Shown in pieces: positions 10,288 to 17,503 of a stretch of DNA of 53,313 bases. Both the position numbers and the translations under genes were made by a program. Within the stretch, counting starts at the first letter, position 1, and each line of letters begins with the position of its first letter. Source of the stretch: Polaromonas sp. (GTDB lineage: Bacteria > Pseudomonadota > Gammaproteobacteria > Burkholderiales > Burkholderiaceae_C). The notes under the pieces are model-generated. The model had not been told where the DNA came from. It made no database searches and saw only the letters and a list, made by a program, of their open reading frames with translations. Where the stretch lies: the NCBI RefSeq assembly GCF_012927415.1, contig NZ_JABBPF010000208.1:1-53313 (forward strand). Direction: 5' to 3'.

Positions 10288-11100
10288 TTAAAACGGAAAG
10301 TTACATTGTTTTATGTCATCGAATTTAAGGCGTGTCATTGATGAGTCAAGCGATAGCCAAATGCTTAGCGCCCAGGAAATTGGGCGCTGATCTGTCGTGG
10401 CGTATGGCGATGGCGCGCTACTGCTTGAGTCGGACAAAGAAGTTATCGAGCAGGTAACAGGCACGGTACAGATCGCATGGGCATGCTTTGCATCAGCAAG
10501 CTTTGACGCACCCTCTGCGGAGGCTTCCTGCGCGTCCAGCAGTTTGGCTGCGGCTGCCTCCAGCGCCAGGGTCAACGCGTCCAGGCGGTCACGGCTGACA
10601 GACGGCAGCGTGCCCGACTTGCCGGCCTTGATCTGCGACAGCACGGCGCCGGCCGCATCACTTTTAGCCCTGTCGAGCGCCAGCGCTTCCGTGGCCACCA
10701 GGCTTTCGATTTCGGCATGTATTGATTGGGCGATGCCTACGGCGTTTTGGGCAGCGTCGGCCAGCGGTGCCAAAGCTGCAATTGCGGTGTGTGCCCCTGC
10801 TACCCGGGCATAGGCATTCAGCATGCGGGTTAGGTGACAGATTTCACGGTTGACTGAAGCTATTTCCCGCTCTGCCCCGATATGGTGCTCACGGGCCTGT
10901 TGGTGCTCGGCGCCCAGCGCCAGCAGTTGCCTTTCAGCAGCGCCCAGTGCTTGAATCTGACGATTTGCTGCTTTCAAGCTGTCAACTTGGGCGGCGGCGC
11001 GGTCCTCGCGATTAATCCGTCCGGGCAGGTCCAAGTGCTTAATCTGTTGTTGGAGAGTGGCGATTTCGGCCCGGATAGTCGGGTGCTGTGAGTTCTTCAT
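10288..11100 (-). CDS. Coiled-coil protein of unknown function upstream of cas1
   Basis: An ORF of 270 residues that I do not recognise. Residues about 1-120 are rich in Glu, Gln, Arg and Ala with heptad-like spacing (for example EIATLQQQIKHLDLPG), and 120-210 are Ala-rich helix, so a coiled coil is likely. It has no signal peptide or membrane segment. AAGGA lies 9 nt before the ATG, and the ORF starts 11 bp after the helix-turn-helix gene. The last 60 residues change character (Ser/Pro-rich). Another frame over 10430-10490 reads DLYRACYLLDNFFVRLKQ-stop, so the true C-terminus may differ or the end may be a recombination joint. It probably belongs to the integrated element, not to the cas operon. 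Confidence 0.6.
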   Translation of the reverse strand: MKNSQHPTIRAEIATLQQQIKHLDLPGRINREDRAAAQVDSLKAANRQIQALGAAERQLLALGAEHQQAREHHIGAEREIASVNREICHLTRMLNAYARVAGAHTAIAALAPLADAAQNAVGIAQSIHAEIESLVATEALALDRAKSDAAGAVLSQIKAGKSGTLPSVSRDRLDALTLALEAAAAKLLDAQEASAEGASKLADAKHAHAICTVPVTCSITSLSDSSSSAPSPYATTDQRPISWALSIWLSLDSSMTRLKFDDIKQCNFPF

Positions 11101-11111
11101 GGGGAAAGTCC

Positions 11112-11357
11112 TTAATCAGAGAAAAGATCGCGGGAATTGGCGGCTGGTGCAGGGGCTGGTGCAGGGGGCGGGTTGAGCCAGGCTTCCAAGGCTGTAGCTC
11201 GGATGAACGTCAGATGGCCGATGCGGATAGGCCGCAAGGGAATATCGCCGCGGGCCAGGGCACCGCGAAAGACGTCTGTGGTGAGGCCGGCCAGTCGGGC
11301 GGAAGCTGCCAGGCGGAGTAGCCCGCTGGCTGGGATGGGTGTGTCGTGAATTTGCAT
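11112..11357 (-). CDS. Small helix-turn-helix protein (AlpA/excisionase-like)
   Basis: A short protein of 81 residues from the ATG at 11357, or 112 from the ATG at 11450; neither has a strong ribosome site. The segment LLRLAASARLAGLTTDVF followed by RIGHLTFIRATALEAWL looks like the winged-helix fold of AlpA- or excisionase-type regulators, ending in a Pro/Ala-rich tail. Such proteins control integrase expression or excision in P4-like elements. It lies between the candidate origin and the coiled-coil gene. Family assignment is by pattern only. Confidence 0.6.
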   Translation of the reverse strand: MQIHDTPIPASGLLRLAASARLAGLTTDVFRGALARGDIPLRPIRIGHLTFIRATALEAWLNPPPAPAPAPAANSRDLFSD

Positions 11358-11462
11358 GCCCCAAGAGTGGGGCTGGGTGGCCAATTGGTCACTGCGGCAC
11401 AATTTCGCGTCCTTCAAGCCAGATATGGGCCGTCTGGCTTGCTCATCCATTGATAGGCCCAG

Positions 11463-11663
11463 TTACCGTCCTATGTGGCCCGGTATGGGGTAGGGTTGCT
11501 CGCTGCACGGAGCTGAAACAAGGCAAGGTATGAAATTATCAAAGGCGATAGCTTCAGATTTGAATTTATCAAATTTGAGATTTTTGAAACTCGCGTTCAA
11601 TGCGCTCTTTGTCACCCGCTTGGTCAACAGCGAACCGCCAGGAGCCTCACGCTTTTTTTTCAT
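11463..11663 (-). CDS. Possible small basic protein, unrecognised
   Basis: An ORF of 66 residues beginning MKKKREAPGGSLLTKRVTK. It is lysine-rich at the start and contains KNLKFDKFKSEAIAFDNF. There is no ribosome site and no family that I know. It sits in the poorly coding stretch between the two element modules. It may be spurious. Confidence 0.25.
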   Translation of the reverse strand: MKKKREAPGGSLLTKRVTKSALNASFKNLKFDKFKSEAIAFDNFIPCLVSAPCSEQPYPIPGHIGR

Positions 11664-11977
11664 GATCGGAATGATTGCAGCGGCTGGCGCATGGTCGTAG
11701 CACCAGCGTGGTCGTGGCATCAGCACCAACACCAGCGCCGTGGCACCAGCACCAGCGCCAGCATCAGCGTGGTCGTGGCATCAGGTCGTGGCGTCGCGCA
11801 AACGCTAAATATCGTTTTTGCAAATTTATGCAGAAACGAGTTTTTATCTTTTTTATCTGTCGCACCACCCGGACAGCCGGACACACTCTAAAGAGTTGTG
11901 TCCTGTCCGTCCGGGGTAAGTGAGGTTGTGGGGCCGGACAAAGCGGACATGTCCGGGTAATATCCGGTTTGTCCACC
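11664..11977. other. Non-coding region with iteron-like repeats and palindromes, candidate origin
   Basis: No convincing gene is present. A 20-bp sequence is repeated exactly at 11704-11723 and 11765-11784 (CAGCGTGGTCGTGGCATCAG), with partial copies of GTCGTGGCAYCAGC around 11694, 11737 and 11785. An AT-rich stretch follows (11800-11860) with a near-match to a DnaA box (TTATGCAGA, 11826-11834). Then about 105 bp hold roughly four GGACA and four TGTCC motifs, including the perfect palindrome CGGACATGTCCG at 11944-11955. It lies directly downstream of the primase/helicase gene. Repeats, AT-rich DNA and a neighbouring replication gene together suggest an origin; this is inference. Confidence 0.45.
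11704..11784. repeat. Direct repeat pair (20 bp, 61 bp apart), iteron-like
   Basis: Two identical 20-bp copies at 11704-11723 and 11765-11784, separated by related CACCAGC/GCCGTGGCACCAGC sequence. The short ACCAGC unit recurs between them, so the block may have grown by slippage. Confidence 0.8.
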
Positions 11978-13810
11978 TCAAAGGTCAGGAATAGAAAACA
12001 AACCGTTCAGTTCGTACACGCGCCACTGCGCCTGCAACTCATCCACTGCACGAGTAAACGCCTTGCGCTTCGCGTCTGTCCGGTCGGTACGCAGATAAAA
12101 AGACTCCCTCCATGTGTTCCGACTAACCCCCGTGTCAAACACATCAGCTTTCAGCGCAGTGATTAACGCGTCCATTGCTTGTTGCTGGCTTGAGGTCAGA
12201 GGTTTCAGTTGAACAGCCGTCGCGGTCGCAGGTGCCACCACGCATGAGTTCATGTCTTCCCCATCGTCATCAAGCCCAAGGTCAACGTCCACCAAGCTGA
12301 AGCCGCGTAATCCGCCGTCCTGTCCGTCCTTGGACTTGGCTACCTTCCATTCCCGGCGCTCGCCATCGCGTGAGACTTCGATGGCGGCATCCAGGGCTGC
12401 GAACAGGGAACTGTGCCCACGCAACCCCCGGCTTGAATCCTTACCTGTGTGATGCACCAGCACCACCAGACCACCCGTCAGCGCCTGCAATGTTTTAGCG
12501 GCCTGCAATATGGCCCCCATATCCTTTGATGAGTTCTCATCGGCAGTAGGGGCAGCCCGGTTCAGCGTGTCGAGAAACACCACTGCACCAACAGGCACGG
12601 CGGCGGCCAGGTCTGCTACATCCTGCGCTTGGGTCAGCATGAACGGCTGCAACACCATAGACAAGACAGCAGGCAGGGGGCGGCCATTATGCTGTTCCCA
12701 CGCAGCTACACGTAGTTTGAACCCGGCCTCGCCCTCAAGGGCGCAATAGACCACGGGCGCGGCGGTGACGCGGCAGTCGAACCATCGGCATCCCTCGGCG
12801 ATGGCGGCAGACATGTCGAGCGCCAGGAATGATTTGCCGCTGGCGCTTGGCCCATACAGCCCGGCCAGCCCCACAGCGGGCAGCACACCACGCACCCGCC
12901 AGGCCAGCGGCGGCAGGTTGCGCAGGTCATCAGCCCCCAGCAGCTTGTAACGCTGAATATCCGCGGCTGTGTGCTTCACCACATACTTCTCATAGGCGCT
13001 GACCACGAGGTCAGGTATCTGGTTACGCCGCGCTTTCCATTCATCGCGCTGCACGGCGTGGTCCATCAGCGCCTCCAGGGCAGCTATTGCGGCTTTTTTT
13101 GTCATCCCGCCTGATACCCACGCGGCCGCCAAGTCACGCAAGCTATCGTGATACACATCTCCGGACAAAAGGCGCTGCACCAGGGCGGCCTGTTTTTCGT
13201 CAGTAGTGATGGTTTCAATCTCGCCCGTTTCCGGGTTGACCTTGACCCTTTTGGTTGCGGCGAATGCCTCCGCGGTGGCTCTAAAGCCCTTGAGCGGCGT
13301 TATCGGCCCGGCTTTGATGGTCTTGCCCGTCATCGTCAGAAAACGGCCCTTAGAGTAGAACTCCGCCTTCAGTCCATCGAGCGAACCATTCACCCCCTTG
13401 TCGAGTTGCTCGCCGTAACCAATGGCCCGAAGGCCAGTTCCGGACGGGCTCACTTCGATGTAGGCCGCCCCCAGTTTGTCGAGCAAACCCATCGCCTGAG
13501 TGCTTGGTTTTCCATCACTGACGCAATGGTCAATATCTACACCAACAAGGCCATCACCGTCCAGCACAAAGCCGATACCGGACAGACCACCATTAAGGTA
13601 CGCGGCGTGTGCCTGCTCGAACGTGCCCCATGTTGCTGGTGTTGTTGAACTGGCGTTACCACCTCCACCGTGCGGCATACGGGGAATTTTTGTAGCTTTT
13701 TCACTTCCGCTTTTATTCTCATATCGCCACCCAACCCAGCGCGGCAGGGTTTTTAATTCAGCAGGCAGACGCTCGAATACTGGGGGAATGGCAGCTTGAA
13801 TTTCGGTCAT
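11978..13810 (-). CDS. Primase/polymerase-helicase replication protein of an integrated element
   Basis: A 610-residue protein in two parts. Residues about 15-200 resemble the NrS-1-type primase-polymerase domain: PRWVGWRYE, KIPRMPHGGG, TWGTFEQA, then GVDIDHCV, whose acidic pair would bind metal. Residues about 300-500 are a RecA/RepA-type hexameric helicase domain with Walker A GPSASGKS, Walker B VVFLDTLNR and VLVHHTGKDSSRGLRG. This arrangement is typical of replication proteins of phage satellites and integrative elements. Its ATG overlaps the stop of the zinc-ribbon gene (ATGA), so it is translated with the alpA-like operon. The repeat-rich region just downstream could be its target. Confidence 0.85.
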   Translation of the reverse strand: MTEIQAAIPPVFERLPAELKTLPRWVGWRYENKSGSEKATKIPRMPHGGGGNASSTTPATWGTFEQAHAAYLNGGLSGIGFVLDGDGLVGVDIDHCVSDGKPSTQAMGLLDKLGAAYIEVSPSGTGLRAIGYGEQLDKGVNGSLDGLKAEFYSKGRFLTMTGKTIKAGPITPLKGFRATAEAFAATKRVKVNPETGEIETITTDEKQAALVQRLLSGDVYHDSLRDLAAAWVSGGMTKKAAIAALEALMDHAVQRDEWKARRNQIPDLVVSAYEKYVVKHTAADIQRYKLLGADDLRNLPPLAWRVRGVLPAVGLAGLYGPSASGKSFLALDMSAAIAEGCRWFDCRVTAAPVVYCALEGEAGFKLRVAAWEQHNGRPLPAVLSMVLQPFMLTQAQDVADLAAAVPVGAVVFLDTLNRAAPTADENSSKDMGAILQAAKTLQALTGGLVVLVHHTGKDSSRGLRGHSSLFAALDAAIEVSRDGERREWKVAKSKDGQDGGLRGFSLVDVDLGLDDDGEDMNSCVVAPATATAVQLKPLTSSQQQAMDALITALKADVFDTGVSRNTWRESFYLRTDRTDAKRKAFTRAVDELQAQWRVYELNGLFSIPDL

Positions 13811-14295
13811 TGCGCGCCCTCCAGCAGAGCACGCTGAACGCTACCGGGCGTGAGTGAAAAAACCTTTTCAAGATGAATATCAATCGCTAAATCTGACGGG
13901 CAGGTTTCGGCCGATTGAAATAGTAGTCGACTGTCAATCCCTAGAGTGCCCGCTATTTTTAAAAATACAAAATCGAGCTTTTGCTGAACGTCGTGCATCG
14001 TCTGAGCAAAAAAATCAAGCTGACTATTCATGCGGTCGGTGCAGGTGGCACACACACGTATGTCGGCGCCAGGTAAGCGTATTTCACCACCTGAAGCTAT
14101 GACCCACTGCCCACACGCGCCGCACCTATATTCTGGAATCTTTGATGCGTTTTTGGTAATCTCGGCGGCGGTCGTTGTGTTTTCGAAAGCCGTCTGGGTC
14201 TGTGAAGCCCGGGCGGCTTTTTCATTTGGCGGGGATTTTAGAGAAAACTCTTGCGAGTTTCTAGATAAGTCGCCGTAATGGTCACCGGCTCTCAT
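13807..14295 (-). CDS. Zinc-ribbon protein of unknown function
   Basis: A 162-residue protein. Two CxxC pairs (YRCGACGQW near residue 57 and VCATCTDR near 82) should bind one zinc. A helical region follows, rich in Gln, Asp and Phe (LDFFAQTMHDVQQKLDFVF). No catalytic motif is seen. Its start overlaps the alpA-like stop and its stop overlaps the primase/helicase start (ATGA both times), so the three genes form one coupled operon. I do not recognise a named family; a role in regulation or replication of the element is a guess from position. Confidence 0.7.
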   Translation of the reverse strand: MRAGDHYGDLSRNSQEFSLKSPPNEKAARASQTQTAFENTTTAAEITKNASKIPEYRCGACGQWVIASGGEIRLPGADIRVCATCTDRMNSQLDFFAQTMHDVQQKLDFVFLKIAGTLGIDSRLLFQSAETCPSDLAIDIHLEKVFSLTPGSVQRALLEGAQ

Positions 14296-14552
14296 GCTGC
14301 CTTGCCGTGGGCTTTTTGGGGCAAGGTGTTTGCCTCAGTCATGGATTCAAGCCATTGTCGGACAGCCCCCACCTGCCATGCGGTAACCCTTGCGGACAAT
14401 TTCACAGGTGCGGGACACGTGCCGTCTTTAACTTTTCGCCACAAGGTAGAGTGCGAAAACGGCACGGGGGCCGCTGGGCTTCTGGGACTTTGGAGTAAAT
14501 CTGTTTGGCGAATGTGTGCGCTGTTGGGCAGTGCATCAAAGGGGTGCTGCAT
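14292..14552 (-). CDS. AlpA-family transcriptional regulator
   Basis: From the ATG at 14552 this gives 86 residues; a GTG at 14585 would add 11. The core HSTLWRKVKDGTCPAPVKLS followed by RVTAWQVGAVRQWLES is the classic AlpA pattern (helix-turn-helix, then the KL..R..AW..WL wing). AlpA of cryptic P4-like prophages activates integrase or excision genes. It is the first gene of the operon with the zinc-ribbon protein and the primase/helicase and sits between them and the integrase. Confidence 0.8.
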   Translation of the reverse strand: MQHPFDALPNSAHIRQTDLLQSPRSPAAPVPFSHSTLWRKVKDGTCPAPVKLSARVTAWQVGAVRQWLESMTEANTLPQKAHGKAA

Positions 14553-14716
14553 AGGTATGTCCGGTGAAGGACTCCCTACGGCCACTGTGCCGTGTGCATT
14601 TGACGTATTCGCAAGCTGTCAGCGGGTGTCGTAGCTGACTGAACTTGGGCGCCCCCGCTTCATTTCCATCAAGCGGGTGATATGGAACGGGGATTGACGC
14701 CCCGCTACTTCTTAAA

Positions 14717-14743
14717 ATTATACGACACAGCTTGTCAAACAAG
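14717..14743 (-). promoter_or_regulatory. Candidate promoter and operator of the alpA-like operon
   Basis: On the minus strand a perfect -10 TATAAT (14717-14722) lies about 165 bp upstream of the alpA-like ATG. A palindrome CTTGT-caa-ACAAG (14731-14743) covers the place of the -35 box, where a repressor could act. TACGACAC at the -10 region is repeated inverted at about 14624-14633. No good -35 is seen, which would fit a regulated promoter. Confidence 0.45.
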
Positions 14744-14764
14744 CAGTGGTTGTGCCGCCACCTT

Positions 14765-16006
14765 TCAGGCTTTCTTGAGTTGGATGACCTCAGCACCAAG
14801 GCGCAGCTTGTCTAGGTAGTCGGCCCATTCAAGCATCATCTTGCGCCGCTGCTCCAAGAACTCGGCCCGGTCGTAGGCCATGCCAAGCGGCCCGGATTTC
14901 CCGTGTGCCAGCTGCGCTTCAATGACATCTGCCGAAATGCCGGGCATGCGCTCAATCATCAGCGTCCTTGCGGTGGCGCGAAAACCGTGGGCGCTCATTT
15001 CATCTTGGTTGAAACCCATGCGCCGCAGCGCTGCATTCACCGTGTTGTCACTCATGGGGCGCTCGCCCGTGCGCAGGCTGGGGAACACGTAGCGGCCGTG
15101 CCCGGTCAGCGGGCGCAACTCAGTCAAGTAAGCCAACGCTTGCGGGGCCAGTGGCACTAAGTGCGGCCGGCCGTTGATTTTCTGGTGAATGCGCCGCTTC
15201 ATGTCCTGGCTGGGGATGGTCAACAAGGAATTGTCAAAATTCACCCATGCCCATTCCATTTGCCGGATGTTGCCGGGCCGCTGAAACAGCAAGGCCGACA
15301 GCGCCAGCGCCGCCCGGGTCATGGGCTGGCCCGAATAGCCGCCTATGGCCCGCATCAGCTCGCCTACCTTGAACGGCTCCAGGATGGCGGCCATGTGCTT
15401 GACGATGGCGGGTTTCAAAGCGCCTTGAAGGTCTGTCGCCGGGCTGCGCTCGCAGCGCCCGGTTTGAATGCCGTAACGAAACACTTGCCCCGAGGTCTGA
15501 CGCAGCGTATGCGCTGATTCAATGGCCCCCCGCTTTTCAACCCGGCGCAAGGCGTCCAGCAGGACGGGCGCCGTGATGGTTGCCAACGTCAGCCCGCCAA
15601 TATAAGGGAACAGGTCTTTCTCCAGCCCTCTGAGCCACTTTTCGGCGTAGCTGGCTGACCAGGCGTCGCACATGCTTTTGTGGAACTCTCGCGCCACCAG
15701 TTCAAAGGTGTTGGCCGCCGCAATCGCATCGGCCTGTTTTTCCTCTTTCTTGGCTGTGCTGGGATCGATGCCGTCTGCCAGCAGTTCACGGGCCTTCTCG
15801 CGCCGCTGCCGGGCTTTGGCCAGCGATACCGCTGGGTACACACCCAGGGCAAGGGTCTTGCGCTTGCCCGCAAAGCGGTAATTCATGCGCCAGTATTTGC
15901 CGCCCTTGTTCACCAGCAGGTACATGCCGCCGCCGTCGGTGTGCTTATCGCCAGCCGCGCCGCTGTGCTTGGTACTATTTCTCAGGAATGTGTCTGACAG
16001 TGGCAC
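14765..16006 (-). CDS. int: P4-type tyrosine integrase
   Basis: A 413-residue site-specific recombinase. The N-terminal arm-binding domain (LYLLV-like MYLLVNKGGKYWRMNYRF, then LALGVYPAVSLAKARQRR) is the DUF4102 type of P4 integrases. The catalytic domain shows QRPGNIRQMEW (first Arg), SAHGFRATARTLM (His-x-x-Arg), LAHG (His) and MAYDRAEFLEQR (Tyr nucleophile). The open frame extends to 16129, but the GTG at 16006 has GGGGAGG just upstream and gives the family's usual length. It sits about 180 bp from the 3' end of tRNA-Arg, which is the likely attachment site. The gene appears functional. Confidence 0.93.
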   Translation of the reverse strand: MPLSDTFLRNSTKHSGAAGDKHTDGGGMYLLVNKGGKYWRMNYRFAGKRKTLALGVYPAVSLAKARQRREKARELLADGIDPSTAKKEEKQADAIAAANTFELVAREFHKSMCDAWSASYAEKWLRGLEKDLFPYIGGLTLATITAPVLLDALRRVEKRGAIESAHTLRQTSGQVFRYGIQTGRCERSPATDLQGALKPAIVKHMAAILEPFKVGELMRAIGGYSGQPMTRAALALSALLFQRPGNIRQMEWAWVNFDNSLLTIPSQDMKRRIHQKINGRPHLVPLAPQALAYLTELRPLTGHGRYVFPSLRTGERPMSDNTVNAALRRMGFNQDEMSAHGFRATARTLMIERMPGISADVIEAQLAHGKSGPLGMAYDRAEFLEQRRKMMLEWADYLDKLRLGAEVIQLKKA

Positions 16007-16017
16007 GAATCCTCCCC

Positions 16018-16084
16018 TTTGGCGGTATGTGGGATGTCGGTACTTGGACATACCGTCATAAATACCGCCTTTTTGGCGGTATGT
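16018..16084. promoter_or_regulatory. Palindromic repeats upstream of the integrase
   Basis: TTTGGCGGTATGT occurs at 16018-16030 and again at 16072-16084. The second copy forms a perfect inverted repeat with ATACCGCC at 16062-16069 around TTTTT, and a partial copy CATACCG lies at 16050-16056. TGTGAGAC is also repeated near 16105 and 16160. Placed between the tRNA and the integrase start, these are good candidates for integrase arm sites or an operator of int. Confidence 0.55.
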
Positions 16085-16183
16085 CATAGTATCCCGTGAA
16101 ACCGTGTGAGACAACAAAAAACCCGCCATGCCAATAAAAATGCGAGTTTTTGGGGGGTTGTGAGACGGTATGAAATGAAGGTC

Positions 16184-16260
<77 letters not shown>

Positions 16261-16265
16261 ATATG

Positions 16266-16292
16266 AAAAAAGCCCACAAAGTGGGCTTTTTT
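16266..16292 (-). terminator. Rho-independent terminator between two tRNA genes
   Basis: A perfect inverted repeat, AAAAAAGCCCAC-aaa-GTGGGCTTTTTT, has a T-run on both strands, so it could act in either direction. It follows tRNA-Pro and precedes tRNA-Arg on the minus strand, leaving only 5 bp before tRNA-Arg. Confidence 0.85.
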
Positions 16293-16301
16293 GAAAGATT
16301 T

Positions 16302-16378
16302 TGGTCGGAGTACAAGGATTCGAACCTTGGACCCCCTGGTCCCAAACCAGGTGCGCTACCAGGCTGCGCCACACTCCG
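16302..16378 (-). tRNA. tRNA-Pro (UGG)
   Basis: On the minus strand the acceptor CGGAGTG starts at 16378, with the D-arm GGCGCAGCCTGGTAGCGC, anticodon loop TTTGGGA (anticodon TGG), the T-loop GGTTCGAATCC and an encoded CCA ending at 16302. All stems pair. It is transcribed ahead of tRNA-Arg. Confidence 0.96.
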
Positions 16379-16389
16379 CCAAGACCGAA

Positions 16390-16395
16390 ATTATA
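16390..16395 (-). promoter_or_regulatory. -10 box of the tRNA promoter
   Basis: TATAAT on the minus strand lies 11 bp before the 5' end of tRNA-Pro, the right place for a stable-RNA promoter. The -35 region (about 16412-16418) is poor. Confidence 0.55.
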
Positions 16396-16836
16396 ATGCC
16401 AATTGCCTCCGGTTTCAGCAATTCCCTTGATTTTTTTGCCTGCTACGCGTTCACCCTTCAACAGCACCGGGTTCATGCTCCACAACGCGGCACGAACAGT
16501 GCTGCCGGTTTCAGATTCTGATGAACCTGAACATCGGGAGGCAGGGACCGAGCGAAACACCGATTACGCGCTACGGATCGGAATGGTCCGTTGTCCAACG
16601 CGCGGCGTGCCCTGCCGCGTGAATTTTTGCTCAAACGCGGTGCGCCCTCAAGCTGACGTGGCAAATCGCCAATCCAGCAAGCATTTATCACGGCAAGGAC
16701 GGCTTGTATGTCCAGTAAGTACTACCAAGGGGAAACCCCCTCCAAATCAGTTATCAATCCCAATTTGGTTGCAATATACTTCATATCATCGTCAAAAATG
16801 TAGCACTCGTTCAACCTTCTTCAGCACTCCACCTTG
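16396..16836. other. Intergenic stretch without a recognisable gene
   Basis: Between the tRNA promoter and the flavodoxin gene. An open frame on the plus strand is present, but its product is rich in Pro, Ser, Arg and Cys with no domain pattern, and part of it lies in promoter DNA. No RNA gene or clear repeat is seen. Confidence 0.5.
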
Positions 16837-17334
16837 ATGCAACTCAAGATTTTCGTAGGCACCGTGACCAGCACCGCCAGCTATGTAGCGCAGGAGATAA
16901 AAATGGAATGCGCGGATTTGGTGAGCAGTATCGAAGTCCGGCTCATGGACGACCTGGATATCAGCGTCTTTGCACCAGCAGAAGCAAGAGATGCACTTTA
17001 CATCATATGCACATCGACTTATGGCATGGGCGATGTACCGGATAATGCCTTCGCGTTTTACGAATCACTGGATTTGCAACCCCGGTTTTTGGGCCATGTT
17101 CGCTACGGGGTGATTGCCTTGGGCGACAACAGCAGCCACTCAAAAACCTTCTGCTTTGGCGGCAAAAAATTCGATGCGCGTCTGCAGGATCTTGGGGCCC
17201 ATCGCATGGGTGAAATCTGCTACCTCGATGCCGGAAACGAAGCGCTTCCCGAAATGCGAGCAGCGCAATGGTGCAGAGAGTGGTTGTCAGACACGCTGCG
17301 GACCATCTCCGTGCAGGCCCTCCATGGTGAATGA
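16837..17334 (+). CDS. Flavodoxin-like (MioC-type) protein
   Basis: A 165-residue cytosolic protein with the flavodoxin fold: MQLKIFVGTVTSTASYVAQEI is the FMN phosphate-binding loop (T-x-T/S-x-x pattern), followed by YIICTSTYGMGDVPDNA and GVIALGDNSSHSKTFCFGGKKFD, which line the isoalloxazine. Length fits short-chain flavodoxins such as MioC. It would carry electrons to an unknown partner. The ATG at 16837 is chosen over a TTG just before it. It stands alone, 169 bp before the transporter genes. Confidence 0.85.
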   Translation: MQLKIFVGTVTSTASYVAQEIKMECADLVSSIEVRLMDDLDISVFAPAEARDALYIICTSTYGMGDVPDNAFAFYESLDLQPRFLGHVRYGVIALGDNSSHSKTFCFGGKKFDARLQDLGAHRMGEICYLDAGNEALPEMRAAQWCREWLSDTLRTISVQALHGE

Positions 17335-17503
17335 CTGCCTGGCAAGCATCGATGCAAGGGTTAACAGGCGAGCGTGTCCAGAAATGGTTTATCCATTGAC
17401 ACTCTTCGCAAGGCTGTTATCAGAACCCCGGGTAACTCATAAGTTACTTTCGTGACCGAGACCGATAAACTGCTTTAAGCCTAAACTAAAAGGAGCATCT
17501 TCA

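Noticed and set aside
10369-10390. Inverted repeat AGCGCCCA-N6-TGGGCGCT as a terminator before cas1
   Set aside because: There is no T-run on either side and it lies inside the open frame of the coiled-coil gene, so termination is not supported.
16403-16833. Plus-strand open frame between the tRNAs and the flavodoxin gene
   Set aside because: The product is rich in Arg, Ser and Pro without pattern, and the region begins within the promoter of the tRNA genes.
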